18,249 bases of DNA from JAOAJC01 sp964481185. Lineage in GTDB: Archaea > Nanobdellota > Nanobdellia > Pacearchaeales > GW2011-AR1. The stretch covers positions 1 to 18,249 of the forward strand of contig CAYZSY010000014.1 in the NCBI GenBank assembly GCA_964481185.1, written 5' to 3'. The position numbers and the translations under genes are program-made. Each line of letters opens with the position of its first letter. The stretch's first letter is position 1. The notes beneath the pieces were generated by a model. It was given only the letters and a program-made list of their open reading frames with translations. It was not told the DNA's origin and ran no database searches. Shown here in pieces: positions 7,013-15,958 of this stretch.

Positions 7013-7033
7013 TGATTTTTAACTTTATTCTTT

Positions 7034-7687
7034 ATGGAAAGTTTCATAAAAAAGACAATTTTTAACAAATCTGATAAAGATAGCCACAGATATTTTATGA
7101 GATTTGGGCTCGGGGACTACAAAAGAAGGTTCCTGATAAGTTTAACAAGCGGAGAAAAGATAAAGATAAAAACAAGCTTTGAATTTGCAAACGACCTTGT
7201 AAGATTTGTCAACGAGAATAAGAGTGTAAAATTCTCGGGAAAAATACTCTCCAAAGAAAAAGCAGCAGGAAAAGAAGGAAAAAAGAAGGCAGGAGTCTTT
7301 GTGTATGAGATTTCCGAGTCTAGTCTTGAGGAATTTGAAAATGTTTATTATTATCTTCTTGACGCAAATGATTCTGAGATTGTCCTAAAGATAAAGAAGA
7401 GCCTGCCAAAACCTGGAAAAGATGAGAGGAAGATTGATGAAGGTTTTTGTTCTTTGATAATAGACAAGAAATATTGGCCTGTCTTAAAAGAAGCATTTTT
7501 CTGGGATATTTCGGAGTGCAAAAAGGTGTCTATAGAACACGAGATTAAAATCAATGAGATAATCCTGCCAAAAGATGAAAAAGATCCTTCTAAGATAAGA
7601 GAACTTGCAATGAGAAAAGGCACAATTATCAGAAAGATGAATATAGATGGAAAAGTAAGCTCAAAAGAAATTCCTTTTGAGGCGTAG
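7034..7687 (+). CDS. Soluble protein of unknown function, 217 residues
   Basis: Start fixed by the leaderless promoter. No signal peptide or membrane segment. Mixed alpha/beta character: an N-terminal domain (about 1-75, with HRYFMRFGLGDYKRRFLISL), a Lys-rich linker (about 83-95, KEKAAGKEGKKKAG), a middle domain (about 95-165), and a C-terminal basic segment with EIKINEIILPKDEKDP and KIRELAMRKGTIIRKM. The abundance of lysine and the strand-rich pattern are compatible with nucleic-acid or ribosome association, but no motif proves this. I do not recognise a family. It stands alone between divergent and downstream promoters. Confidence 0.75.
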   Translation: MESFIKKTIFNKSDKDSHRYFMRFGLGDYKRRFLISLTSGEKIKIKTSFEFANDLVRFVNENKSVKFSGKILSKEKAAGKEGKKKAGVFVYEISESSLEEFENVYYYLLDANDSEIVLKIKKSLPKPGKDERKIDEGFCSLIIDKKYWPVLKEAFFWDISECKKVSIEHEIKINEIILPKDEKDPSKIRELAMRKGTIIRKMNIDGKVSSKEIPFEA

Positions 7688-7711
7688 ACTTCAGAAAAAT
7701 TGATAAGAACC

Positions 7712-7719
7712 TTTAAATA
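7712..7719 (+). promoter_or_regulatory. TATA box for the surface-protein operon
   Basis: TTTAAATA is centred about 35 nt before ATG 7750, giving a leader of about 10 nt. As the first promoter before a chain of overlapping genes, it could drive much of 7750-15373. Confidence 0.5.
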
Positions 7720-7749
7720 ATGTAAATACATATCATAAATAATATTATT

Positions 7750-7941
7750 ATGCATATGAATATTCATAAGAGTAAGCTTGTTGGATTTATAGATAAAAAC
7801 CGAGTTGTAACGAGCTCAGAAGTTGCAAAATTTTTAAGAGTTTCTTGGAATACAGCCGATAGTTATCTTAAGGAGCTCTTGATTGAAGGCAAAATAATTA
7901 GAATAAAAAAAGATGGTGTTAATTTATGGCTAAAGAGATGA
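7750..7941 (+). CDS. Small winged-helix DNA-binding protein
   Basis: 63 residues, or 61 from the ATG at 7756. It is one HTH domain plus wing: helix KLVGFIDKNR, then TSSEVAKFLRVSWNTADSYL, a helix-turn-helix with a Trp-Asn-Thr-Ala recognition helix, then a two-strand wing LLIEGKIIRIKKDGVNLWLKR. It resembles stand-alone archaeal wHTH regulators of the MarR/ArsR size class. Its stop shares ATGA with the probable start of the pilin-like gene A1, so they are co-translated. As the first gene of the operon it is a plausible local regulator; this is inference from position. Confidence 0.8.
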   Translation: MHMNIHKSKLVGFIDKNRVVTSSEVAKFLRVSWNTADSYLKELLIEGKIIRIKKDGVNLWLKR

Positions 7942-8696
7942 GCAATAGAAGAGGGCAGGTTGCAGTTTTTGTCATAATTGCTCTAGTTGTAGTTGGTTCA
8001 ATAGTTATCTTCTTTTTAATTAGGCGAAATATTGTTGGCTTTGGTGGAGAAGTTTCAGACCCAGAACAATATTTCAGGCAGTGCATTGAGCCAAGCACTA
8101 ATGAGGCAGTTGACAAAATATTGCCTCAGGGAGGTTTTCTTGATCCTGGAAGTTTCAAAATGTATAATGATGCGAAAATTACATATTTGTGCAAAACTGA
8201 CGGATTTTATGTTCCCTGCATTAACATCCATCCAATGTTAATTAGTGAAATCAGTCAAGAGATAAAGTCCTATATCTCTCCAAGCATTGAAGGATGTTTT
8301 GAGAGCTTAAAGAAAGAATTTGAGAAAAAACAAATGGGTGTTGAGGTTGGAGAGACGAATAATTTCAGCGTATTTCTTGCTCCTGGAAAAGTTATTGTTG
8401 AGGTTGCCAAGGATATGAAAGTGACTGAAAAAGGCACAATAAGAACTTTTGAGAAGTTTAATTCAGAAATTAGGAGCCCAATTTACAATCTTGCGAGCGT
8501 TGCAATCAATATTGCTGACAATGAGAGAAAATATTGCAATTTTGAGTATGTCGGGTATATGGGGATTGATAGAAGCGTTGACATAAAAAAGTTTACAATG
8601 TCAGATTCAACAAAAATATATACTATCAAAGATATAGATAGCGGCAAGATTATGAATATTGCTATAAGAGGTTGCGCACTCCCCGCAGGAATTTAA
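7938..8696 (+). CDS. A1: pilin-like protein with class III signal peptide
   Basis: 252 residues from ATG 7938, which forms an ATGA overlap with the wHTH stop. An in-frame ATG at 7926 would add four residues and a 16-nt overlap. The N terminus MSNRRGQVAVFVIIALVVVG is a class III (prepilin) signal: basic residues, Gly, Gln at +1, then a hydrophobic helix to about residue 30. Cleavage after RRG by a prepilin-peptidase-like enzyme is expected. The exterior domain (about 40-252) has cysteines in CIEPSTNEAV, YLC, VPC and a later GC, suggesting disulfides outside the cell. It is homologous over its length to A2 at 12600-13361. It is followed after one base by B1, so the A and B proteins are likely made together. 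Not a recognised archaellin or known pilin; the pilin-like label rests on the signal peptide. Confidence 0.85.
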   Translation: MSNRRGQVAVFVIIALVVVGSIVIFFLIRRNIVGFGGEVSDPEQYFRQCIEPSTNEAVDKILPQGGFLDPGSFKMYNDAKITYLCKTDGFYVPCINIHPMLISEISQEIKSYISPSIEGCFESLKKEFEKKQMGVEVGETNNFSVFLAPGKVIVEVAKDMKVTEKGTIRTFEKFNSEIRSPIYNLASVAINIADNERKYCNFEYVGYMGIDRSVDIKKFTMSDSTKIYTIKDIDSGKIMNIAIRGCALPAGI

Positions 8697-8697
8697 A

Positions 8698-11600
8698 ATG
8701 AGAACGAAAAAGAGATGGTTTGAGGCATGCACGCAGATATTTATTCTCTTAGTTGCAACAGTTGCCTTTTCTTATCTTATGCATGAGGGCTATGGAGAGG
8801 AAGGGATTAACAATAAAAACAAAGAAGACAAAGGGAGAAATTCTTCAGACATTTTATTATTTTTGCTTAGAGTGGTTAATAAATTAATATGGAATGAAAA
8901 AACAATTGTCTCTGCTTCTGGAGTTGTGCAGACATGCATGAACACAAAAGATGGCAGAAACTGTGTTGAATATTTATCATCAGAATGCAAGGCAAACTGC
9001 AATGAAGATTGCATTCCTATAAGAGCCAGCGACATCTCTGAGTGCAAGATAGGAACTTGCTATGATGGGATTGAGGGAACTTGTTCATCTGGAACTAATA
9101 AAAAAACCTGCGAATCTGCTCTTGGAAAATGGCTTGATGACACTAATGGAAATGTGCAGGAATGTAAAAAAGGATGTTGTGTTGCAGGAAGCGAGACGAA
9201 GTTTAAAACTGCAAGAGAGTGTGCAAGAATAGGAGAGAATCTTGGAATAGAGACAACTTTTAAGCCAGAAGTCAATAGAGAATCTGAGTGCATTCTTAGC
9301 GCAGTTTCAGAAGAAGAAGGGGCATGCCTTTTGGGAAAAGATGCAATAACTGGAAAATATGAGTGCAAGTTTGTTACAAGAAGCTCGTGCAACTCTTTCA
9401 GAGGAGATTTTCACGCAGGCATTTTATGTTCAAACAGCGAACTTAACACAAAATGCGAAAGACAAAAAACAACTAACTGCATAGAAGGAAAAGCAGAAAT
9501 TTATTGGTTTGACAGCTGCGGAAACAGAGAGAATATTTATTCTGCAGGGCTTACAAGCTGGAATAACGGCATGGTATTGAGCAAACAAGATAGCTGTTCT
9601 CTTGGTTCTGGAAATAATCTTTTTTCAAATCAAAGAACTTGCGGGAACTGCAATTATTTTGCAGGAAGCGCCTGCGGAGCCAAAACAAATGATGAATATC
9701 TTAGCGATGGAACTCAAAAAGTAGTATGTAAAAAATTAAACTGCGAAGCAGGAAAGAATGGAATAACAAACGAAATGCTTGGAGGAAAAAATGAGAGAGC
9801 GCATGGAGAGTCTTGGTGTGCTTATCAGGGAGATATTGGAGTCAAAGGGGAAAAGCAGAGAGCTATTGATACCCCTGGAAGCAGCCATTTCAGAGAGATT
9901 TGCGCTTATGGAGAGATAAGGCAAGAGCCATGCGCTTCTGCAAGAAGTCAGATTTGCGTTGAAAATAAAGCAAGCGCAAATGGAAAAACATTTTCAACTT
10001 CAGCATGCGTACCAAATGTGTGGCAGAATTGCATAAATTACAATTCTTTAGAAAATCATGACGAGGCATTGCAGAAATGTTCTGAAGATCAGAATTGTTT
10101 TGTAAAAAGCGTGGGTGTCTCAAAGGGATTTGATTTTAGTGTATGCACTCCGAAATATCCTGCTGGATTTGATATGGAATTATATGGAGAAAGCGCTGGC
10201 TCTGTGTGCTCAATCGCATCCCAAAAATGTACCAGTGTCTATGTAAAAAAATATAATGGGAGATGGAAATGTATTGAAAACTGCGAGTGCAGGGGCTGGG
10301 AATTTACAAAACAAATGAATGACTTGTGCATGAGCTTGGGAGATTGCGGGGCAAGTGTTAATTATCAAGGAACTCTGACAACAAGGGGATATAGTATTCT
10401 TGGAGCGCCCGGTCTTGACTCAAATTATCTTAATGAAATCTCAAGGTATTCAGAGCCAATTTCAGGCAAGTCTGCAGAGATTGGGAATTTAACAAATATA
10501 ATTAACAGCTTTGGAGGAATTCCAAATAATTTTGGGGAGATATCTGAAGAACAGGAAAGTGGGCTTCAATTGCAAGAGAGATATGGAGAAGAATTTCTTA
10601 CAAGTGCGGGAGCTATAAGCGGTGTTTTCGGCATGTTGACACAATCGGCAACATGGCTTGGGTTGATACATTATACAGCACAGCCATTGGCATATTTTGA
10701 GATGGGCGGTCAAGGATATTCTATAGGGGCTGCACAGCCGACAGCTTGGGCGAGCCTTGGAGTTGCAGCAGGAGCGGCTGCTGGATTTGCAGCAGTATAT
10801 TTTGCTCTTACTGGATTGGGAATCTCTAGAGGACTTAATAATTTCCAATTTTATGCTCTTGTTACTCTTGGAACAGCTGGCGGGGCGCTTGCAGCAGGAG
10901 GTTTGCTTTACGGAGAGCAGGGAATATTTGGAATTGGGGCTTCAACAGGTCCAATTGGCTGGGTAACACTGGCAGTTGTTGCAATTATAATTGCGGTTTT
11001 GAAATTTTCTGGAGTTGGAAAAACCAAAACAGAGATAGCTGAATTCAGATGCAGTCCATGGCAGCCGCCTCGAGGTGGAGCTGATTGCAATAAATGTGGA
11101 AAAGATGGATTCCCATGCTCTAAATACGCATGTCAGTCTCTTGGCTCAACCTGTCAGTTTAAAAATGAGGGAACAAAAGAAGAGATATGCTTGGATATCT
11201 CTCCAAACGACATTAGTCCGCCAGTGATATCTCCTGGAGAGATTTCAGAAGGATACGAGTTTTCTAATAAANNNNNNNNNNAGCAAGGAAGGAGAGGGGT
11301 GTATTCCCGCGTTTGCTCCCATTAAATTTGGAATCGAGTTAAGCGACAGTCAGGGAAAAGCAAAAGCAGGCGCTTGCGAATATTCTCCATTGCCTTTTGA
11401 TATGCCTGTATTGGATTCAAATTTTGGAGATGACGAATTTACAGATGAACAATTTGCAAATTATGCTTTTGGAGCGAGGGATTTTGATTATGGATTAATA
11501 AAAGAAAACCATTCTGCAACAATATTCCTGCCGAGCGCAGAGAGTCTTGGATTGCCTGCTTACGACCCAAACAAGAGAACAGATTATAACATCTACATTA

Positions 11601-12553
11601 GATGCGAGAATGCAAATGGTTATGAAAATAAAAAAGATTATGTCATAAATATGTGCGTAAAACCAGGAAAGGACATTACTCCTCCCCTAATAACAAAAAT
11701 TGCAGAGCCTGCTGGCAGATTTATTAAATATGGAATAAAAGAACAGACATTAAAACTATTTACAAACGAGCCTGCTGATTGCAGATGGTCTGCAACTGAT
11801 AATGTATATGATAATATGGAAAATAAGATGTCATGTGCAAACGAGCTTGCAGAGCAAAAGTTGTTTGGATGGGAGTGCAGTTCTTCTGTTCCAATTGTTA
11901 AAGACAAAAGCACATTTTATGTAAGATGTGAAGACAAACCATGGGAAGAAAACGAAAGTTCTAGAAATAAAAATTCTGAAAGCAAAATTCTGACATTTGA
12001 AAAAACGCCTAAACTAGAGATAATATCTGCAAAACCAGACAATGAAACTCTCACATTCAGCACTTCAGCAGGGTCTGTTAAAATTGAAGCAACAACAAGA
12101 GGTGGAATGAGCACCGGAGCCAACTGCCTTGCTTCATTTGATGGGAAGAATTATCTTGTTAATCTCAATCCAAATCTTGAAGGAAATGTTCATAGTGTAA
12201 TTATGCAATCATTCACAACTGGAAATAAAAAAGTCTGGCTGAAATGCGAGGACAACGCAGGAAACAGTGCATTGAAGACAATAGCGTTTGATGTTGAAAT
12301 AGACACAACCCCTCCAAGCATAACTGGGCTGTATTATGATGCAGGAAGGATTTTAGCAATTACGAATGAACCTTCTGATTGTGCAATCAGCGAATCTGAA
12401 TGCATGTTTAAGTTCAACAATGGGACATTAATGTCTGGAGAAGGAAGAGAGCATTCTGCAGAGATAAGCACGAACAAATTATATTACATAAAGTGCAAGG
12501 ACAGATATGGCAATGAAGAGAACAGCTGCGATAAGCAGATAAAAGTAGTATAA
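8698..12553 (+). CDS. B1: giant cysteine-rich membrane/surface protein, interrupted by a sequence gap
   Basis: About 1,285 residues if the 10 Ns at 11272-11281 stand for a small gap. Coding continues in a different frame after the gap, from AGC at 11282. The N-terminal anchor has CTQIFILLVATVAF at about 11-24. The first large region (about 75-570) is very Cys-rich, with blocks shared with B2: GTCYD, GCCVAG, DSCGNRENIY, CGNCNYFAGSAC, HGESWC and LGDC. Several membrane segments follow (about 635-775, Gly/Ala-rich). A further Cys module (WQPPRGGADCNKCGKDGFPC) matches C at 17358. After the gap come Ig-like repeats, marked by TNEPADCRWS and TNEPSDCAIS, each shortly after a TPP turn. It is likely exported and disulfide-bonded, with a role in surface structure or contact. 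Mechanism unknown; homology of the halves to B2 and C is visible by eye. Confidence 0.85.
11272..11281. other. Assembly gap (10 N) inside B1
   Basis: Ten Ns, probably a scaffold placeholder. The reading frame before it (ending EGYEFSNK) and after it (starting SKEGEGCIPAF) differ by one position. The true missing length is therefore not 10, and no biological frameshift needs to be assumed. Confidence 0.95.
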
Positions 12554-12569
12554 TCAAAAAAATAGCAAG

Positions 12570-12578
12570 AATTATAAA
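12570..12578 (+). promoter_or_regulatory. Possible internal TATA box before A2
   Basis: AATTATAAA lies in the short gap after B1, centred about 26 nt before the internal ATG at 12600. A second, leaderless transcript for the A2 half of the cluster is possible and would favour the 12600 start. Confidence 0.45.
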
Positions 12579-12599
12579 CAAAAAATGAGGAAGATAGTC

Positions 12600-13361
12600 A
12601 TGTGGAAAAAGGGGCAGATAGCAATTTTTGTCATAATTGCTCTGGCAATAGTTGGGGCGATTATTGTGATAGTTTCATATCCTCAAATCAGCACAATTGT
12701 TTCACCTAAGGAAATCTCCCCGCAGAGCTATCTTTCAAGCTGTATTGAACCAGATGTGAAAGAAGCTGTTGAGGCTCTTGCAAGACAGGGAGGGGAGGGG
12801 AATCCAAGCGGATATATAAATTACCTTAACACAAAAGTAAAATATTTGTGCTATACTTCTGAATATTACAAACCATGTTTAATTCAACAACCTCTTCTAA
12901 TTAGCCATTTTGAAGATGAACTTTCTGGGATATTAACTCCAAAAGCAGAGCAGTGCGCGAAAAGTCTCATAAATGAGTATGAAAAAAGAGGATATTCTGT
13001 TTCAGCTTCCAAGATAAATTCTGATGTTTCTCTCGGTTCTGGAAAAGTAAAAATAGGATTTTTAATGCCTATGACAATAACAAATGAAGAAACTTCAAAG
13101 ACCTTTAACGGATTTGATGTAAGCATTGAGAACAAAATTTATGATTTGCTGTCTATTGCCACAAGCATAGTTGATTATGAAGCAACTTACGGAGATTCAG
13201 AGACCACAACCTATATCGGATATTATCCTGACCTGAAAATAGAAAAAATAAAACTTGAAGACGGAGTTAAAATTTATAAGCTGACAAACGTGCTGACAGA
13301 TGAGATGTTCCAATTTGCTACAAGGAGCCTTGTATGGCCTCCAGGATATGGGCTACAATGA
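12600..13361 (+). CDS. A2: second pilin-like protein with class III signal peptide
   Basis: 253 residues from ATG 12600 (MWKKGQIAIF); an upstream ATG at 12585 adds five. The shorter start fits both the TATA spacing and the compact basic head of A1. KKG followed by QIAIFVIIALAIVGAIIVIV is a strong prepilin-peptidase site and membrane helix. It shares with A1 the pattern CIEPxxxEAV, RQGG or PQGG, KxxYLC, YxPC and LIS, and similar C-terminal strand-rich sequence, so the two are paralogs. The C terminus ends LVWPPGYGLQ against CALPAGI in A1. Its stop overlaps the nucleotidyltransferase start as ATGA. By analogy with A1-B1, its partner should be B2 or C. Confidence 0.85.
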   Translation: MWKKGQIAIFVIIALAIVGAIIVIVSYPQISTIVSPKEISPQSYLSSCIEPDVKEAVEALARQGGEGNPSGYINYLNTKVKYLCYTSEYYKPCLIQQPLLISHFEDELSGILTPKAEQCAKSLINEYEKRGYSVSASKINSDVSLGSGKVKIGFLMPMTITNEETSKTFNGFDVSIENKIYDLLSIATSIVDYEATYGDSETTTYIGYYPDLKIEKIKLEDGVKIYKLTNVLTDEMFQFATRSLVWPPGYGLQ

Positions 13362-13762
13362 GAATGAGTGAAAGGTTGAGGGTTGTGACTAAGATTGGGG
13401 ATATTCCTAAGATTGCAGAGGAAATAGCAAAAAACAAGAATGTAAAGGCAGTTTATTTGTTCGGAAGCCATGCTACTGGGATGGCATATTCATTGTCAGA
13501 CATAGATTTGTGTGTAATAGGCAAACTTGATGATAAAGAAAAATTGAAAGCGATGAGTTTTTCAAGCGATAATTTGGACATCTCTTTTTTTGAGGAGCTG
13601 CCTATTTATATAAAGTTTAGAGTTCTGAATGAGGGCCGCCTGCTGTTTGTTAGAGATAACGATTATCTAAATGTTCTAAAAATCAAAATAATGCGAGAGT
13701 ATATAGACTTTAAGCCAATGATAAACAAATATATCCAAAGGGTGATTTATGCGCAATCTTGA
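13358..13762 (+). CDS. Minimal nucleotidyltransferase (MNT/MntA-like)
   Basis: 134 residues from ATG 13358, which overlaps the A2 stop as ATGA. The family motif GSHATGMAYSLSDID gives G36-S37 and catalytic D48 and D50; D74 in NLDISFF is the probable third acidic residue. The active site therefore looks complete. In described HEPN-MNT systems such as HepT-MntA, the MNT protein is an antitoxin that transfers AMP to a tyrosine of the HEPN RNase. Here it is followed by only a 38-residue ORF instead of a full HEPN gene. It could be a TA remnant, or a nucleotidyltransferase recruited to the surface-protein operon. Confidence 0.85.
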   Translation: MRMSERLRVVTKIGDIPKIAEEIAKNKNVKAVYLFGSHATGMAYSLSDIDLCVIGKLDDKEKLKAMSFSSDNLDISFFEELPIYIKFRVLNEGRLLFVRDNDYLNVLKIKIMREYIDFKPMINKYIQRVIYAQS

Positions 13763-13865
13763 GAGAATTGTAACTGCGATGAAGGATATTGAACAAGTTT
13801 ATAAAATAAAAGAGTTTGTTGATAGAGTGAGAAAGGTATTGGCGAAAGAAGGGGGCAAAAGATGA
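13749..13865 (+). CDS. 38-residue ORF, possible internally deleted HEPN partner
   Basis: Begins inside the nucleotidyltransferase (14-nt overlap) and ends ATGA with the next gene, so translation is well supported by context. The peptide starts MRNLERIVTAMKDIEQ and continues VYKIKEFVDRVRKVLAKEGG. The first half resembles the opening helix of HepT/DUF86 HEPN proteins encoded beside MNT genes. The second resembles a closing helix. The catalytic Arg-x4-6-His core of about 90 residues would be missing. It may be a toxin disarmed by an in-frame deletion or simply a small helical protein. The resemblance is from memory. Confidence 0.5.
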   Translation: MRNLERIVTAMKDIEQVYKIKEFVDRVRKVLAKEGGKR

Positions 13866-15373
13866 AAAGATTAATTGCAGTTCTAACCATTGTATCTTTT
13901 GTTTTTATTCTTGGAATTTTCTTAGTTGTTAATGTTGGCTTTGCTTCTGCAGCTGCTAATCCTCTCCAGAACCCTACTATTTGCTGCGAGAAAACAATTT
14001 CAGGGCTTTATTGCCAAGATGTTCCTTCAAATCAATGCGCTCCTGATGCAAAACAAGTTCCAACTTCATGCAGGGCAACAACTTATTGCAAGCCAGGTAC
14101 ATGCTTTGATTCAAACCAAGGAACTTGCTTAGACAACACTCCACAAAGCGTCTGCAACCAGAACAAAGGAATCTGGACTGACAATCCTGCGCCACAATGT
14201 GAATTGGGATGCTGTGTTCTTGGAGACCAGGCAGCTTTTGTTACACAAACAAGATGCAAAAAATTATCTGCTGATCTTGGGCTTGAAACAAATTATAAAA
14301 AAGAGATAAAAAATGAGGCTAGCTGTATTGCATCAGTATTGGGGCAGGAAAAAGGAGCCTGTGTTTTTGAATCTGAATTCCAAAAGACATGCAGAATGAC
14401 AACAAGGGCAGAGTGTGCTGGTGGATTTTCTGGAAATTTAACAAAAGGAACATTCTTTAAAGGAAAATTATGCTCTGCAGAAGAATTAGGAACAAATTGC
14501 GGACCGACTGAAAAAACAACATGTGCGCCTGGAAAAGAGGAAGTTTATTTTGTGGATTCATGCGGGAACACTGCAAATATTTATGATTCTACAAAGAGCA
14601 ATGACAAAGAATATTGGTCTGATATAAAAGATAAATCTGAATCATGCAATGCAGAGAGTGCAAATGCGGACGATAAAAATTGCGGGAACTGCAATTATAT
14701 TCAGGGAAGCATATGCAGAGCAACAAGCAGTTCAACTGCAAAGCCAAAATTAGGTGCAAATATATGCGCAGATTTGAACTGCAAAAAAACTTCAAATGGA
14801 AAAGGTTACAAGCACGGAGAGTCTTGGTGTGTTAATAGTGACCCTCTGAACTCTGTTGGAAGCGGTTTCTACAAACATATTTGCATAAACGGGGAAGAAG
14901 TTCTTGAGGCATGCGCTGATTTCAGGCAAAACATTTGTATTGAGGGAACAATAAGCTATGCAGGAGGAACATTCTCACAGGCAGCATGCAGAGTAAATAG
15001 GTGGCAGGAGTGCACAGCACAAGGCTCCAAAGAAGATTGTGAGAACGATGATAAAAGAGAGTGCAAATGGCTTGACAACAGCTGCGTTCCTAAAGTATCT
15101 CCTGGGTTGAAGTTCTGGGAGGGAGAGGAAGCATCTGCCATATGCGGACAGGCAAGCACAATATGCACAGCTACCAAAAAAACTGATATATTTGGAAATG
15201 ATGATTGGGAAGGTGATTGCGTAGATAGCAAAGGCAATACTGCTCCCGCTTGGGTGAATCAAAAGGGCCAAGTCTGCCATGCACTTGGAGATTGCGTTGC
15301 TACAACTGATGCAAACCTTGTAGCTGACAAAAAGCTAAACTGGCTTAAAGATAAAAGCAAAAACGGGGCTTAA
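13862..15373 (+). CDS. B2: cysteine-rich secreted protein, paralog of the N-terminal half of B1
   Basis: 503 residues with a cleavable Sec-type signal (basic MKRL, hydrophobic core to about residue 26, then GFASAAANP). The mature part has about 40 cysteines, mostly in the same order and context as in B1: GTCFD, GTCLD, LGCCVLG, DSCGNTANIY, CGNCNYIQGSIC, HGESWC, QNICIEG and LGDC. It ends at WLKDKSKNGA, exactly where B1 runs on into its membrane region. This half therefore stands as a separate protein here; the matching other half is C at 17358. Many cysteines imply disulfide formation outside the cell. The ATGA overlap with the 38-residue ORF ties it to the A2 operon. Function unknown. Confidence 0.85.
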   Translation: MKRLIAVLTIVSFVFILGIFLVVNVGFASAAANPLQNPTICCEKTISGLYCQDVPSNQCAPDAKQVPTSCRATTYCKPGTCFDSNQGTCLDNTPQSVCNQNKGIWTDNPAPQCELGCCVLGDQAAFVTQTRCKKLSADLGLETNYKKEIKNEASCIASVLGQEKGACVFESEFQKTCRMTTRAECAGGFSGNLTKGTFFKGKLCSAEELGTNCGPTEKTTCAPGKEEVYFVDSCGNTANIYDSTKSNDKEYWSDIKDKSESCNAESANADDKNCGNCNYIQGSICRATSSSTAKPKLGANICADLNCKKTSNGKGYKHGESWCVNSDPLNSVGSGFYKHICINGEEVLEACADFRQNICIEGTISYAGGTFSQAACRVNRWQECTAQGSKEDCENDDKRECKWLDNSCVPKVSPGLKFWEGEEASAICGQASTICTATKKTDIFGNDDWEGDCVDSKGNTAPAWVNQKGQVCHALGDCVATTDANLVADKKLNWLKDKSKNGA

Positions 15374-15438
15374 TTTATTTGTAAGAGCCATAGGTTTATT
15401 AAGAAAAATTACTTTATTGATCTGAGATGGAGATAATA

Positions 15439-15446
15439 TTTATAAG
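15439..15446 (+). promoter_or_regulatory. TATA box before the 25-residue gene stub
   Basis: TTTATAAG is centred about 28 nt before ATG 15471. It closely resembles the promoter of C at 17329-17336, which supports the stub being the start of a once-complete gene. Confidence 0.55.
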
Positions 15447-15470
15447 ACATACTGAAAAAGAGCTGTGGGA

Positions 15471-15548
15471 ATGAGTTCTAAATATGTAAAGGGTGTTGCT
15501 TTTTCTGAGATAACTATCTTCGTTTTTGCGATTGTTGCTTTTGCTTAA
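15471..15548 (+). pseudogene. Truncated start of a C-type membrane protein gene
   Basis: 25 codons, MSSKYVKGVAF followed by SEITIFVFAIVAFA, then TAA. It looks like the signal-anchor of C at 17358, which has TQIFLLVLAIFAFAFIL at the matching place and continues for at least 270 more residues. Here the frame stops in the middle of the membrane helix. The stop TAA (15546-15548) coincides with the end of the HEPN gene on the opposite strand (stop complement 15545-15547). This suggests that an insertion carrying the HEPN-MNT pair cut the gene at this point. A short functional membrane peptide is the alternative. Confidence 0.5.
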
Positions 15549-15958
15549 CGACCAAATTTATTGATTAACGTTCTTAGGTCTTTTATTATCTCCTTTGCTT
15601 CTTCTCTTGAGACCTTTAGGCCATAATAATTAATCCCATTTCTTGTTTTTCTCAACCTGTCAAAGATATCTGCCTCTCTTGATAGATTTAGAATTTCTTT
15701 TAGAAATGCAGTATAACATTCATGATTGTAAATTTTATAACCTCTTTCAAGTGAGAGACATTCCAAGTATTCTCTTAAAGCATCATAAAATAATATTATT
15801 TTTACGAGATATAACTCATCTGGTAATATCTCTGCAGATCTTATCTTTAGCTTTGCAGTTTCTTTAACCGAATTTATGAGANNNNNNNNNNTGAGACCTG
15901 TGTCTTTCTTTACATCTTTGACCATCTTATCTTTAATGCATTCCCGCCAGTCCATCAT
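15545..15958 (-). CDS. HEPN-domain protein, probable RNase toxin of an MNT-HEPN pair
   Basis: About 137 residues, starting MMDWRECIKDKMVKDVKK at ATG 15958, which overlaps the MNT stop by one base (TAATG). A TTG start at 15964 is possible but less likely. The protein is all-helical in pattern: LINSVKETAKLKI, LYLVKIILFYDALREYLE, GYKIYNHECYTAFLKEIL, then the conserved RKTRNGINYYG near the C terminus. This last is the HEPN R-x4-6-H region, with tyrosines where the histidine usually lies. The NHECYTAFL and RNxINYYG blocks fit an archaeal HEPN family that, to my recollection, is usually paired with wHTH-MNT proteins. A 10-N gap falls near residue 23. Toxin activity is inferred. Confidence 0.8.
   Translation of the reverse strand: MMDWRECIKDKMVKDVKKDTGLXXXXLINSVKETAKLKIRSAEILPDELYLVKIILFYDALREYLECLSLERGYKIYNHECYTAFLKEILNLSREADIFDRLRKTRNGINYYGLKVSREEAKEIIKDLRTLINKFGR
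15882..15891. other. Assembly gap (10 N) inside the HEPN gene
   Basis: Ten Ns between the segments encoding VKKDTGL and LINSVKETAK. Relative to the usual layout of the family only a few residues seem to be missing, so the gene may be intact. Confidence 0.95.

Noticed and set aside
7351..7767. 138-codon minus-strand ORF opposite the 217-residue gene
   Set aside because: The plus-strand gene has a good promoter and protein-like composition; the antisense ORF is Ser/Phe/Ile-rich, typical of a shadow of Lys-rich coding sequence.
11272..11281. Apparent frameshift splitting B1 into two genes
   Set aside because: The frame change coincides with a run of Ns of arbitrary length, and coding continues immediately after it, so an assembly gap explains it.
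13926..15280. Several ORFs of 68-101 codons in other frames of B2
   Set aside because: B2 is clearly coding, with Cys motifs shared with B1; the others are out-of-frame shadows.
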